Positions 46,883 to 56,290 of a DNA stretch of 64,000 nt are shown here, piece by piece. A program made the position numbers and the translations under genes. The notes beneath the pieces were generated by a model that was not told where the DNA came from, did not search any database, and saw nothing but the letters and a program-made list of their open reading frames with translations. Every line of letters starts with the position of its first letter. Position 1 is the stretch's first letter. This DNA comes from an uncultured Oscillospiraceae bacterium (GTDB taxonomy: Bacteria > Bacillota > Clostridia > Oscillospirales > Acutalibacteraceae), in assembly GCA_900541565.1 (NCBI GenBank), contig UQKB01000001.1, forward strand, positions 1 through 64,000. Reading direction: 5' to 3'.

Positions 46883-46948
46883 CTGTTGTAAAAAGCAGCG
46901 CAGTATGGTACAATACGAACAAGGAAAAAAAGCAGATGAGGGAACGTT

Positions 46949-47350
46949 ATGAAAATGCAGGAATCCGCTGAAAACTATTTGGAAACGATCCTCGTTTTAA
47001 AGCAAAAAAATGGTCTGGTGCGCGCAATCGATATAGCCAACGCGTTGTCCTTTACAAAGCCCAGCGTAAGTGTGGCGATGAAAAAGCTGCAGGAAAACGG
47101 CTATATCCGCAGAGATGCGGAAGGGTATATAGAGTTGACAGACAGCGGAATGGCCGAAGCGCAGCGGGTGTATGAACGCCACCGCGTTTTGTCAGATTGC
47201 CTGATCGCGCTTGGTGTTACAGAAAGTACGGCAAAAGAAGATGCCTGCCGCATTGAGCATGTTATCAGCTGTGAAAGCTTTGAAAAGCTGAAAAAGCATT
47301 ATGCGGAAGGCGTCAAGAAAAATAAAGAAAAAAGCCGCGCAGGGGAATAA
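46949..47350 (+). CDS. DtxR/MntR family metal-dependent regulator
   Basis: A 133-aa protein. An N-terminal winged helix (SAENYLETILVLKQKNG, RAIDIANALSFTKPSVSVAMKKLQENGYI) and a dimerisation/metal domain (ERHRVLSDCLIALGV, ACRIEHVIS with the Glu and His ligands). It is the short MntR-type without an SH3 domain; probable manganese or iron sensor. The stop codon is within the terminator stem. Confidence 0.9.
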   Translation: MKMQESAENYLETILVLKQKNGLVRAIDIANALSFTKPSVSVAMKKLQENGYIRRDAEGYIELTDSGMAEAQRVYERHRVLSDCLIALGVTESTAKEDACRIEHVISCESFEKLKKHYAEGVKKNKEKSRAGE

Positions 47351-47365
47351 GGCCTGCGCGGCTTT
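47334..47365 (+). terminator. terminator overlapping the end of the mntR-like gene
   Basis: GCCGCGCAGG/CCTGCGCGGC perfect 10-bp stem, 9-base loop including the TAA stop, tail TTTG. Confidence 0.75.
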
Positions 47366-47380
47366 GATTTATACAAAAAT

Positions 47381-48295
47381 TTAGGGAAGCGCATTCCCCG
47401 CAGCGCGGTATATTTCATACCATTCTTCTCTGGTCAGCGTAATGTCTGCACCCTTGGAAATTTGCAAAAGGCGCTGCGCGCAGGTCGTACCTGTTACGAC
47501 CTGCGTTTTCGCGGGATGGCGTAAAATCCATGCGGTGGCTATGGCGCTGTTTGTAACGCCGTATTTTTGCGCTGTTTTTGCAATGCAGGCATTGAGCTGT
47601 GGGAATTTTGCATTGTCTAAAAATACGCCTTCAAAAAAGCCATATTGAAAGGGCGACCATGCCTGCAGGGTGATGTCATGCAGGCGGCAGTATTCCAAAA
47701 CAGAGCCGTCGTGCATCACAGAGGCCGGATCCGCCATATTTACATGGAAACCGCTGTCAATCATACCGGTATGCATAACGCCAAATTGCAGCTGGTTAAT
47801 AACCAGCGGCTGTGTAACAGCCTTTTTTAAAAGCTCTATTTGCATGGGGTTTTGGTTGCTTACGCCAAAATAGCGTACCTTGCCGTCTTTATGCAGTTTT
47901 TCAAACGCCTGCGCGACTTCTTCAGGCTCCATCAGTGCGTCGGGCCGGTGCAGCAACAGCACATCTAAATAGTCTGTCTGCAGTCTTTTCAGGCTGCCAT
48001 CTACAGAAGCCGCAATATGTTTTGCGGAAAAATCATAATAGCCGTTACAAATGCCGCATTTTGTTTGCAGAATTATTTTTTTCCGGGTGCCGGGGCGGCG
48101 CTGCAGTGCCTGGCCGAAAATTTCTTCCGATCTTCCTTCGGCATAAATATCTGCATGGTCAAAAAAAGAAATGCCGCTTTCCATGGCGGCGTCAATCAAA
48201 TGCTCCACCTGATCAACGGAAAGCGTACCAATGCGCATGCAGCCCATAGCGATGCAGGAGCCCGTAAGCCCCGGCGCAATCTGAATGGTTTTCAT
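47381..48295 (-). CDS. aldo/keto reductase
   Basis: A 304-aa NAD(P)H-dependent reductase of YdhF type. The tetrad can be seen: Asp and Tyr in DHADIYAEG, Lys in LQTKCGI, His in LLHRPDAL; the coenzyme-binding end has TGTTCAQRLLQI. Substrate unknown. Stands alone. Confidence 0.93.
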   Translation of the reverse strand: MKTIQIAPGLTGSCIAMGCMRIGTLSVDQVEHLIDAAMESGISFFDHADIYAEGRSEEIFGQALQRRPGTRKKIILQTKCGICNGYYDFSAKHIAASVDGSLKRLQTDYLDVLLLHRPDALMEPEEVAQAFEKLHKDGKVRYFGVSNQNPMQIELLKKAVTQPLVINQLQFGVMHTGMIDSGFHVNMADPASVMHDGSVLEYCRLHDITLQAWSPFQYGFFEGVFLDNAKFPQLNACIAKTAQKYGVTNSAIATAWILRHPAKTQVVTGTTCAQRLLQISKGADITLTREEWYEIYRAAGNALP

Positions 48296-48431
48296 GGGAA
48301 CTCCTCCTTCTTTGTGCTAAAATTTTGTTTTAGTTTCAATATATTTCAGTTTGTGCAAAGAAAAGCAACAGATGTAAATATGCGCAGACAATGAAAAACG
48401 CAGCCAGGTAAAGCCGGCATGCGCTCTTTTA

Positions 48432-49151
48432 CTATAGCGGCTGGATCAGGTCTCTGACCACCTCGCCGGCAATCATCAGTCCGGCCACGGAGGGAACAAA
48501 GGCTATACTGCCCGGCGTTTGCCTGCGCACAGCAGGCCCGTTTGCTGTGCCGTTTTGAAAAAGAGGCGTTTTTGGAGGTTCTTTGGAATACAAAACTTTC
48601 AGATGAGCAATCCCTTCTTTTTTCAGCTCGCGGCGCATGACGCGTGCAAGCGGGCATACAGATGTTTTGGAAAGATCTGTGATTTCAAACATGGATGGAT
48701 CCAGCTTGTTGCCCGTGCCCATGCTGCTGATGATGGAAACACCCAGTTGTTTCGCCCTTTTGATCAGTACAAGCTTGGAAGAAACGGTGTCGATTGCATC
48801 GACAATATAGTCACAGGTGGAGAGATCTATGGAATCTGCATTTTCTGCAGTGTAAAATATGGGGAAGGTTGAAACGGCGGCGTTTGGATTGATAGACAGG
48901 ATGCGTTCCCGCATTACATCCACCTTTGTACAGCCAATGGTTTTGCAGGTTGCAATCAGCTGACGGTTTAGATTACTTGGGGCAATTGTATCGCTGTCCA
49001 CCAAAAGCAGCGCGCCTATGCCGCTTCTTGCAAGCGCCTCGCAGGTATAAGAGCCCACGCCTCCAATCCCGAACACGGCCACGCGCGACTTTTTAAGCCT
49101 GGAAATTCCTGCTTGCCCGATCAGCATTTCTGTTCTGGTAAGGTCTATCAA
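48432..49151 (-). CDS. tcdA: tRNA threonylcarbamoyladenosine dehydratase-like ThiF/E1 protein
   Basis: A 239-aa protein. TTG 49151 follows AGGAGGCGC; the frame runs further upstream without a better start. The adenylation fold has FGIGGVGSYTCEALARSG, LVDSDTIAPSNLNRQ and DAIDTVSSKL. The pattern RTEMLIGQAGISRLKKSRVAVFG matches TcdA, which cyclises t6A in tRNA to ct6A. CPLARVMRRELKK and the final GLMIAGEVVRDL fit. Confidence 0.9.
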   Translation of the reverse strand: MIDLTRTEMLIGQAGISRLKKSRVAVFGIGGVGSYTCEALARSGIGALLLVDSDTIAPSNLNRQLIATCKTIGCTKVDVMRERILSINPNAAVSTFPIFYTAENADSIDLSTCDYIVDAIDTVSSKLVLIKRAKQLGVSIISSMGTGNKLDPSMFEITDLSKTSVCPLARVMRRELKKEGIAHLKVLYSKEPPKTPLFQNGTANGPAVRRQTPGSIAFVPSVAGLMIAGEVVRDLIQPL

Positions 49152-49318
49152 ATCTTTTGCGCCTCCTGTTTTTTCTATGCTGATTTTACCATAAATGTAA
49201 AATATTTTCAACGGATTGTTCGACAATTTAAACAGCTGTGCTGCCATAAAATAGATTTGACAGGCCCGTTTGATTATGTTAGAATGGCAGCGCGTATAAA
49301 AGCAAAGGAGGGTTGAAA

Positions 49319-49783
49319 ATGACAGGCGAGAGCGTAAAGACCATTGCGCAAAATAAAAAAGCGCACCACGATTATTTTGTCATAGAGAGCATGGAAGCCG
49401 GTATAGAGCTTTGCGGAACAGAGGTAAAGTCGCTGCGGCAGGGCAGGGTAAGCCTGAAGGATGCATGGTGTTCTATTACAGACGGGGAGCTTTTTATCAA
49501 CGGGATGCATATCACCCCCTATGCCCAGGGGAATATTTTCAACCGCGACCCTTTGCGTGTGCGCAGGTTGCTGATGCACAAGCGTGAGATTATGCGCCTT
49601 TTTGGCCTGGTCAAACAGGCCGGGTATGCGCTGGTGCCCATTTCGCTGTATTTTAAGGGCTCCAGGGTAAAGGTGCAGGTTGGTCTGTGCAAGGGGAAAA
49701 AGCTGTATGACAAGCGCGCCGACCTGGCTGAGAAAGACGCCAGGCGGACAATGGAGCGCGCTTTAAAGGAGCAGCATCGGTAA
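49319..49783 (+). CDS. smpB: SsrA-binding protein
   Basis: A 154-aa partner of tmRNA in trans-translation. [14 protein letters not shown] N-terminus, [15 protein letters not shown], and KGKKLYDKR with a basic tail are hallmarks. I chose ATG 49319 after AGGAGGG. tmRNA follows after 17 bases. Confidence 0.97.
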   Translation: MTGESVKTIAQNKKAHHDYFVIESMEAGIELCGTEVKSLRQGRVSLKDAWCSITDGELFINGMHITPYAQGNIFNRDPLRVRRLLMHKREIMRLFGLVKQAGYALVPISLYFKGSRVKVQVGLCKGKKLYDKRADLAEKDARRTMERALKEQHR

Positions 49784-49800
49784 CAGATACTTTTATATTC

Positions 49801-50155
49801 GGGGATGTAAAGGGTTCGACGGGGATTGTAAGCCCTGGTAAGCGAGTAGCGGTGCGGAACCGCTTGAAAATCCGCATTTTATAAATTAAACAACAACAAT
49901 AAAGTTGCTTACGCTGCTGCTTAATTAGCAGCGCGCGTTCTTACCGGAAGCACCGCGGTCCGGCAAAGAGCGTCGATTAAGCGGTGAACGTGAACCGGAA
50001 AGTAGCCTTGTATCCGGTCATGCATCAAAGGCTACCAATGCAAAAAGCCTGCCCGTGGGCGTTTTGCGGCGGGAATTTAAAAACACCGGCTACACTCGTA
50101 GAAAGCCTTGGTAAGCGATTTTCGGACAGGGGTTCGATTCCCCTCATCTCCACCA
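49801..50155 (+). ncRNA. ssrA: transfer-messenger RNA
   Basis: The 5' end GGGGATGTAAAGGGTTCGAC and the 3' end GGTTCGATTCCCCTCATCTCC plus ACCA pair as a tRNA-Ala-like acceptor and T-arm. The tag reading frame ends GTT GCT TAC GCT GCT GCT TAA, so the degradation tag ends KVAYAAA after an Asn-rich start. It directly follows smpB. The 3' end abuts foreign-looking DNA, a classic integration site. Confidence 0.96.
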
Positions 50156-50156
50156 C

Positions 50157-50194
50157 GTCGCTGCGGACGGCATATCGTTCGCAGCGACTTTTTT
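50157..50194 (+). terminator. ssrA terminator
   Basis: GTCGCTGCG/CGCAGCGAC stem with a TTTTTT tail immediately after the tmRNA. Confidence 0.85.
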
Positions 50195-50233
50195 GCAAAA
50201 GTCACTTCTCACTCATTCTGTCGCAGCTCCTCT

Positions 50234-50273
50234 CCGAATCGAACCCGCTGCGCTGGGCTTCGATTCGGGTTTT
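50234..50273 (+). terminator. second terminator downstream of ssrA
   Basis: CCGAATCGAA/TTCGATTCGG stem, extended by inner GC pairs, tail GTTTTTG. No gene precedes it. Confidence 0.6.
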
Positions 50274-50306
50274 TGTCCTAACTCTGGGTATCTTTTTTGT
50301 ATCTAT

Positions 50307-50346
50307 GCCCGGAAAGCCTGATATTGTGGGCTTTCCGGGCTTTTTT
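50307..50346 (+). terminator. third terminator downstream of ssrA
   Basis: GCCCGGAAAGCC/GGCTTTCCGGGC perfect 12-bp stem, TTTTTT tail. No gene precedes it. A fourth stem (AGCGGGA/TCCCGCT) is at about 50526-50550. The remainder of 50156-50555 shows no gene. Confidence 0.7.
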
Positions 50347-50555
50347 GTTTTCCGGGGACTTGGTGGAACAAGCCGCTATCAGCCCGCTTCCTATTGCGAC
50401 GAGCATTTAGTCCCATAGCGGCCCATTTTTGCACCCCCTTGTCTGGCTCTCTTGTACCAGAACTGAGGAAACGCTAAAAAGTGTTCGCCCCCGGATAGCG
50501 CCCCTTCCTTCAATGAGAACAATTTAGCGGGAACCTTGCGGCTCCCGCTTTTTTC

Positions 50556-51167
50556 TTATTCCCGCTCGAAAACCTCTCCACAATCTCCACAGATTACATT
50601 GACCTCCCGCGTTGCCCGGATAATGGTGCCGCAGCAGGGGCAGACATATTTGATGCTGCGGTTAATGGATTTCTTACTCCCGCCCTTGGTGGTGCCTTCC
50701 ACCGGCAAGCGGCTGGCGTTGATCTTGTCCTCGCCCAAAGTTTTTCTGATCCATGCCTCCGCCTCCGGGGCCAGCGTTGTTACCGTCCAGCCATACTTGG
50801 CGTGCTTCTCGATATGCAGGCCGTGGGCCTCGGCGGTGGCCTTAAATTTCTGGTTGTGGTAGTATCCGTTGTTGCTTACGTCTTGAATACCTTGCACCAG
50901 ATTGCAGAGATGCGCCATCTCATGCAAGAGCGTGGCTGCCAGCTCGAAGATGGGCCGGTCAAGGTACTCGGCGCAGAGATTGATTTCCCGATACTTCTCG
51001 CCGCTGGCGTTCCATATCTCATTGATACTACACCAGCCATACGCACCGCGTCCTCCGTCCGGCGATACAGTGATGGCCGGGCGGGTCAGCTCGCCCTCGT
51101 AAAAATGCTCGTTGAACAGGTCGAACATTTCCTCGGTTTTTCTTACGATTTCAGATATTTGCAGCAT
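50556..51167 (-). CDS. SprT-like zinc metallopeptidase domain protein of mobile-element type
   Basis: A 203-aa protein; ATG 51167 follows AAGGAGGACGC. The zincin motif HEMAHLCN and the C-terminal zinc ribbon (CPCCG, then CGDCGE) resemble SprT/Spartan-type proteins. Similar proteins are common cargo in clostridial conjugative elements (general knowledge). Its base composition is GC-rich compared with the AT-rich operon at 52-58 kb. Role in the element unknown; perhaps DNA-protein crosslink repair during transfer. Confidence 0.75.
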   Translation of the reverse strand: MLQISEIVRKTEEMFDLFNEHFYEGELTRPAITVSPDGGRGAYGWCSINEIWNASGEKYREINLCAEYLDRPIFELAATLLHEMAHLCNLVQGIQDVSNNGYYHNQKFKATAEAHGLHIEKHAKYGWTVTTLAPEAEAWIRKTLGEDKINASRLPVEGTTKGGSKKSINRSIKYVCPCCGTIIRATREVNVICGDCGEVFERE

Positions 51168-51282
51168 GGTTGCGTCCTCCTTAAAGATATGTTTTATTTC
51201 TGTGAGTGACAGCTTACACACCACCGGTCAAAAAGCAAGCTCTAAAGGTCTTAAAACATATCTTTTTTCACTGAGGACAGGA

Positions 51283-51306
51283 AAGGCCCCGCCAAAGCGG
51301 GGCCTT
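51283..51306 (-). terminator. terminator between the two mobile-element genes
   Basis: AAGGCCCCGC/GCGGGGCCTT perfect 10-bp stem with a 4-base loop; tail TCCTGTCC is poor in T. Confidence 0.6.
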
Positions 51307-51312
51307 CTCGAT

Positions 51313-51933
51313 TTATTCTGCGGCAATGAAGCCTTGCTCTTTCAGGCTTTCGATCAGCGCCGGATTTTCCGGGCCGATCAGGGTTCCTTCTTTGTCTACT
51401 GTGTACTTACCGATTTCATAGGCAAAGCTGGGGGCCGCCTTGTATTCCGGCTTGGCGTTCGTAAATTCGCTGACCGCTACTACAAGCTGCTTGCGACGTA
51501 CGCCGGTCACATTGTAGGCGGCCTCAATGCCTTCCGGCTCATTTTCCTCTGTTGCAGACTCACCGGGATCTTGTGCCGGAATTTTACTGTCCTGCGGGCT
51601 TTCCTCCGGCGCGGCCTCTATCTCCGGCTCGGCAGCCTCCACAGCCATAACCTCTGTGCTTTCCTGTGCGGCGGCTTTGGCTGCGGCCTTCGCTGCCCGG
51701 CTTACTCTGGTGCGGGCCTCCGGGAATACCTCCGGCAGTACGCCTTCCTCATAGTGGATTTCAAAGGTGATCTTCCCGTCCATGTGTACGTTGAAATGGA
51801 AGTCGGTCATTTCTACCTCTTTTAGTTCGTCCGGCAGCTCAATGTTTTTATACCGCTTGACCTCCTTGCCGTTTACCATAAGGCAAACCGGAACCGCGTC
51901 CCTCAGTTTCGCTGTGATTTTTCCTGTTTTCAT
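51313..51933 (-). CDS. hypothetical protein of conjugative-element type
   Basis: A 206-aa soluble protein; ATG 51933 has AAAGGTGG at good distance. An N-terminal beta-rich domain (about 1-75), an Ala/Glu-rich low-complexity middle (about 80-140) and a C-terminal domain (VTGVRRKQLVVAVSEFTNA, FAYEIGKYTVDKEGTLIGP). I do not recognise a function. Same strand as the SprT-like gene; both appear to be remains of one mobile element next to ssrA. Confidence 0.6.
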   Translation of the reverse strand: MKTGKITAKLRDAVPVCLMVNGKEVKRYKNIELPDELKEVEMTDFHFNVHMDGKITFEIHYEEGVLPEVFPEARTRVSRAAKAAAKAAAQESTEVMAVEAAEPEIEAAPEESPQDSKIPAQDPGESATEENEPEGIEAAYNVTGVRRKQLVVAVSEFTNAKPEYKAAPSFAYEIGKYTVDKEGTLIGPENPALIESLKEQGFIAAE

Positions 51934-52108
51934 TATCATTTCCACCTTTCTTTCTAAAGTGCTGACTGTCTATTGTTTACAGTGCGCATCAATGCTGGTG
52001 TTTAATCAGCCCAAAAGCTTTGGACAATTCCATCACAAGTACAGGAACAAGAATAAGGCCCAAGCCCAACAGATACAGTTTCCATGGAAGCGTTACCAGC
52101 CCAACCAG

Positions 52109-52308
52109 CATACCGAAGCGGAACTGAAGCTGAACCGGAAGATCCACCGCCGCACCCGTGTGGTGGGAGCGTTTCCAGACGGCAACTCTGCACTTATGCT
52201 GATTTGTGCATGTCTGCGCCATGTGGCCGGTACCCAGTGAGTAACAAGAAATATATGAACATAAAGCACCTGGAGGCTGCCATTGAGGATGCCTCCATTG
52301 CTGGTTGA
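52109..52308 (+). pseudogene. Mutator/IS256-type transposase, C-terminal remnant
   Basis: Reads LNRKIHRRTRVVGAFPDGNS, then a stop after AGTQ; a one-base shift continues as SNKKYMNIKHLEAA and ends IAG at the TGA 52306-52308. This matches the end of Mutator-family transposases (IxRRTRVVGxFP). A lost base in the GTQW codon region explains the frame change. The N-terminal three quarters are missing, replaced by the conjugative-element DNA. Confidence 0.75.
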
Positions 52309-52315
52309 CTTCTTT

Positions 52316-52358
52316 CATCTTAGAGTCTGCAAACTATTTTGCGAAAAATTCTTGACAC
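52316..52358 (+). mobile_element. candidate IS right end (terminal inverted repeat)
   Basis: TTCATCTTAGAGTCTGCAAACT, followed by TTTTGCGAAAAATTCTTGAC. It is the imperfect inverse of the end at 58566-58626: TTCATTCTATCAGAGTTTGC and, further on, TTTTTGCGAAATTTATTG. It lies just after the transposase stop, as expected of an IS end. Confidence 0.5.
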
Positions 52359-52406
52359 TACAAGGGTTTTGTTTCTGTAAATCATTTGCCCTTCCTGTTT
52401 CCAATG

Positions 52407-52477
52407 CAAAAAAAGGTAAACAGAAATGCCGACAGGTAATAGCATTAAAAGCTATAACTTGTCGACATTTCTGTTTA
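52407..52477 (-). terminator. terminator of the peptide/ABC operon
   Basis: A 20-bp imperfect inverted repeat (about 52417-52436 with 52457-52477) and a run of seven T on the minus strand, about 85 bases past the permease stop. Confidence 0.75.
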
Positions 52478-52562
52478 AGCAACATATTTTAGCTTAATAA
52501 GCATTGCAAGCACCTTTATCAATCACAGATGCTTCACTGCGCTATTTGTCCGAATCATACAA

Positions 52563-54758
52563 TTAACGTCCTGAGAGCAAGCCGCTGAAATTCTGAAGAT
52601 GATACAGCGAAAAATCATTGAGAATATTTATATTATTTATTGGCAGAAGCAGCGGCAGGATAAACATAAGAATTGAGATCGCCATAGCAACTATAGTATT
52701 TTTTGCAAGTACAGATATAGCTGCAATAATAGCTGTTATCACCAGCGACACAAGCACTCTCACGGCAAATACAAAAATAATCACCTGCAAAACCGTTGCA
52801 TCACACGGTAACCCTTCCAAGCTCGGCATACTGACTGCTGTGTTATTCAAGCCCTCTATCCCATAGGCTTCAATTATCCTTAAAAAATACGGAAGATATA
52901 CAGCTACATTCAAAGCAAGAGTGATTAGCAAAGAACAAAGGAGCTTTTTGCAAAGCAGCTTTCTCATCCCCGTTTTTGCGGATTTCAGCAGATTTATCAT
53001 TCCACCCTCGTACTCGCAGGTAAACAGCGGTGCTGTGCATATTATAATCACAGCATATAACACAAGGCAATATATATTGCTTAAATCGCCGCTCAATCCC
53101 AAGAGAATATCATTTCCCCTGTAAAACATCACCGAAACCTTGTTTCCTGCCTCTTGCTGATTGCACAGGTACTCATAGTACGGGACAACATACTTATTAA
53201 ATTTTTGATATTCCTCTGTCATATCGGAGTATTCCGCTGATTGCTGTAAATATTCGCTTTCGGAAATCAAGCCGTTTTCATAATCGTTTGTCAATGCGGA
53301 TAATTCAGACTCGCTTTTTTCAAACCGCTCAAGCTCCGCCTGCATTTCGTCCTTTTTCTCATTATTAAAATCACCTGCAAAAAACGAAAAATAATATTTT
53401 TCAAACTTTTCCTCCTCGCTAAGCGTTAGCGGCGAGGTGAAATTAACGGCTATCTGCACCGCAATGAGAATTAAAATAAACAAGCCCGCCTTATTTGTGA
53501 CCAATGCTTTGTACATTTCATGAGCGACAACGCTTGTGCCGGCGACAGGATGCTTAAACTTAATCGGCAAAGACTGTTTATATTTACTGTAAGGCGCAAT
53601 ATTTTTATGATTATACGCAGCTATGTTGAGTATGGAAAAGGCCGCAATCAGCAAGACGGCAAAAACGCCGAATGCGGTAAGGTAGTTTACAGGGCTGCCG
53701 AATATATTAATATTTCTGTAAGCTGAAATGATACCATGGGTGTCTGTAAAAGTAAGCAGATTCATATACTTTAAGCACATTGCGCTTGAATTGTCGTCAA
53801 TGACCGCTGTCAAAATATACGAAACCAGAAACACAGCCGCTATAATTGCATAACCACCTACCCTGCTTTTGCTAAACATCGAAACTAAATTAATTATCAG
53901 ACAAAGCAAAAACATTGACAGCAGCTTAAATGCAAAAAACAGCGCCAGGTATTCAAGCACGCTGATTTTTATCGGACAGTTTGCAAAGCCCTCAACGGAC
54001 TGAATGGACCTTGACAAATCGCCAAAGCCATAGGTAAGCCCTGCTATTATGTAATTTGATCCATAGAACAAAACGCAGATTATTAAAACAGAGATAAAGC
54101 AGGCTGCAATTTTACCAAAAGCCAGCCTGCCCCTGCCATGCTTACAGGTTTTTTGCAGCGAGGTAATGCCTATGCTCCTTTCGCTGCCGATTAATGCCTC
54201 GCATACAATAAAGAGCAGAAGTATCACCATTAGGTCGGTCAGAACAAAATCAGTCGCCATATTCACCCCGTATGAGATGTTATAGTAGGTGTTAACATCA
54301 ATAAGCGTGCTAAAATCCTCTGCTGTGGCAAGGGCATTTTTATATGAAAATGAGCTCTCATCCGCAAAAATTGAAATGCTTGTCAGATTATCGGCTTCAT
54401 TAATTACAAAACGGACATATTCTTCATAATCAGAGGTGATTAAAAGCTGTTCTTTAACGCCTTGTAGTAATATTCTGTCGGAGTAGCTGTCTCCTGTGTA
54501 AAGCTCTGCGTTCTCATCATAAACCGATTCAAGCTTGTTTTCAATAAACTCAAGCCTTTTATTATTGTCCGGTATTTTCTTAATATCGTTATTGAGGCTT
54601 ATCTTAGCTTCGGCTGAAACAAAATCAGCCCCGCTGCCCTTGATCTGGCCGTTGTATATAAAAAAGCAGTTGAGTGCCAAAAGAACAAAAATCAAAAGCA
54701 GGGAAAGCCTTTTTGAAAACAGCTTATATAATTCGGAAAAAACAATTTTTCTCATCAT
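52563..54758 (-). CDS. ABC-2-type transporter permease, large
   Basis: A 731-aa polytopic membrane protein. It starts FSELYKLFSKRLSLLLIF, the typical entry of ABC-2-type permeases, with a long extracellular segment (about 40-165) after the first helix. A second similar start (AHEMYKALVTNKAGLFIL, about residue 410) with its own extracellular, Glu-rich segment indicates a fused tandem of two permease halves. It should pair with the ATPase at 57411. It begins 3 bases after the lipoprotein gene upstream. Substrate perhaps the peptide at 58356 (inference). Confidence 0.8.
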   Translation of the reverse strand: MMRKIVFSELYKLFSKRLSLLLIFVLLALNCFFIYNGQIKGSGADFVSAEAKISLNNDIKKIPDNNKRLEFIENKLESVYDENAELYTGDSYSDRILLQGVKEQLLITSDYEEYVRFVINEADNLTSISIFADESSFSYKNALATAEDFSTLIDVNTYYNISYGVNMATDFVLTDLMVILLLFIVCEALIGSERSIGITSLQKTCKHGRGRLAFGKIAACFISVLIICVLFYGSNYIIAGLTYGFGDLSRSIQSVEGFANCPIKISVLEYLALFFAFKLLSMFLLCLIINLVSMFSKSRVGGYAIIAAVFLVSYILTAVIDDNSSAMCLKYMNLLTFTDTHGIISAYRNINIFGSPVNYLTAFGVFAVLLIAAFSILNIAAYNHKNIAPYSKYKQSLPIKFKHPVAGTSVVAHEMYKALVTNKAGLFILILIAVQIAVNFTSPLTLSEEEKFEKYYFSFFAGDFNNEKKDEMQAELERFEKSESELSALTNDYENGLISESEYLQQSAEYSDMTEEYQKFNKYVVPYYEYLCNQQEAGNKVSVMFYRGNDILLGLSGDLSNIYCLVLYAVIIICTAPLFTCEYEGGMINLLKSAKTGMRKLLCKKLLCSLLITLALNVAVYLPYFLRIIEAYGIEGLNNTAVSMPSLEGLPCDATVLQVIIFVFAVRVLVSLVITAIIAAISVLAKNTIVAMAISILMFILPLLLPINNINILNDFSLYHLQNFSGLLSGR

Positions 54759-54761
54759 AAT

Positions 54762-56243
54762 TTATAACGCTTCTCTCCAAGCGGATATTTGCCTGTTCGC
54801 TTCATCAACTATAGCTTCGACTCCGGCGATTTCAAGCTCGTTTAAAAACTCACTCCTCAAGGTCTCGTAATCCCCCTGCCCCTTAAACAATGTTCCACGG
54901 TATTTCACGAGCACTTTATTCGTACTTTCTATTTCAGCTTTTACATTTGAATTATCAAAAATAAATCCGCATATCGGCGAAAGCTTGGACGAGCTCAAGT
55001 CCTCGCTTGCTATTATCGAATCGTCAGCAGGCAGAATATTTCTGTTGCTGAAAATATAGTATGGGTTTTTATATTTTTCAAACTGGCTGTCGGACACCGA
55101 TACTGAGCCGTCGCTGTCCAAAGTATAATTCTCGCCCTCAATGCCGTAATTTAAAAGCAGGGCAAGCTCTTTATTGGTATTAAGCTCTGTGATCAAGTCG
55201 AAAGCATATTCCTTGTTTTTGCTCCACGAAGCCACCCCTAAGCCACATAAATCGCCGCTGAGATAGGTGTTGCCGTCAATCGGAATATAGGTGTTGTCGC
55301 CGATTTTTGTAATTTTTGAATTTACAACGGTTGTGGGGTACAATGATAAATCACTGTCCTCAATACCTGAAAATTTGTAAACTGCGCTCATGGATTTTTC
55401 CATATATTCATCCTCAAAAATATTGACAGCTTCGGCTGTACTGCCGTCAAGTTTTACACCAACACAGGAGCTTATCAAATCATAATACGCCTGGGCATTA
55501 TACGGCGGCAGAGGGTCACCGCTACCGGACTGATAGTTTTCCGCCATTGTGTCCGAATATATTTTAATATCCTTTAACTCGTCGTTTTCTAATATTTCCC
55601 AAATATCATGCTGCAAGTCCGTATCGCTGATACCGAGGTTTTTAACTGTGGCTGAGTCAACCTCCCAGCCTCTGCCTATCGCAGAAAGAGCCGAGGTTGG
55701 CACTATGATTATTTTTCCGTCCCTGCTTGCAAGCTCCCACTCTTTTTCGCTTATCACTTCCTTGATGGATCTGTATTTTTCCCCTGATAAATAATCATCA
55801 AGGGGAGCTATCAAGTCGTTTAAATAGAAGAAATCGCAATCACTGTAGCCGGAGCTGTCGTCAATATTTGCCATTGTCAATATGTCAGCCTGCTTGTTAT
55901 CTTTTTTCATTTGTGCCACGGCTATCTGATATTTTTCGCTGTATGAGGTCAGCAGGTTTTCGCTATTATTTTCGTCATCGGGTAGATTATTAATAATTTC
56001 AAATGAAATATAGTAATCCTTCCCTAAGTCTTTAAGCTTTTGGTTAAAGCAATTCAGAGCCTCCTCATAATCCGCATCAAAGCAAAAGCTGTTAGTCACC
56101 ACAACCAATTTTGCCATATCATCTGACGGGGTAAAGCTTGACGCCTCGTCTCCTACTTTATCCTCAGCCGAACAGGCCGCAAATGCAGCCAATGTCAGTA
56201 TCAAAGTTAATAGTGCTATAACCCGCTTAAAATGATTATTCAT
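54762..56243 (-). CDS. solute-binding-protein-like lipoprotein
   Basis: A 493-aa lipoprotein: signal with lipobox AAFAACSAE. The body resembles family-1 extracellular solute-binding proteins: LVVVTNSFCFDADYEEALNCFNQKL at the start (substrate-domain 1), DILTMANID, and FDLITELNTNKELALLLNYG in the C-terminal part. A binding protein next to an ABC-2 exporter-type permease is unusual; it may capture or present a peptide or antibiotic at the surface. Confidence 0.78.
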   Translation of the reverse strand: MNNHFKRVIALLTLILTLAAFAACSAEDKVGDEASSFTPSDDMAKLVVVTNSFCFDADYEEALNCFNQKLKDLGKDYYISFEIINNLPDDENNSENLLTSYSEKYQIAVAQMKKDNKQADILTMANIDDSSGYSDCDFFYLNDLIAPLDDYLSGEKYRSIKEVISEKEWELASRDGKIIIVPTSALSAIGRGWEVDSATVKNLGISDTDLQHDIWEILENDELKDIKIYSDTMAENYQSGSGDPLPPYNAQAYYDLISSCVGVKLDGSTAEAVNIFEDEYMEKSMSAVYKFSGIEDSDLSLYPTTVVNSKITKIGDNTYIPIDGNTYLSGDLCGLGVASWSKNKEYAFDLITELNTNKELALLLNYGIEGENYTLDSDGSVSVSDSQFEKYKNPYYIFSNRNILPADDSIIASEDLSSSKLSPICGFIFDNSNVKAEIESTNKVLVKYRGTLFKGQGDYETLRSEFLNELEIAGVEAIVDEANRQISAWREAL

Positions 56244-56290
56244 AAGGAACCTCTGAATTTAATTTATATTTTGTTTGCCAAAATAATAAA

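Noticed and set aside
49984..50418. Open frame of 144 aa across the end of ssrA
   Set aside because: It runs through the tmRNA body and three terminators; it is not a gene.
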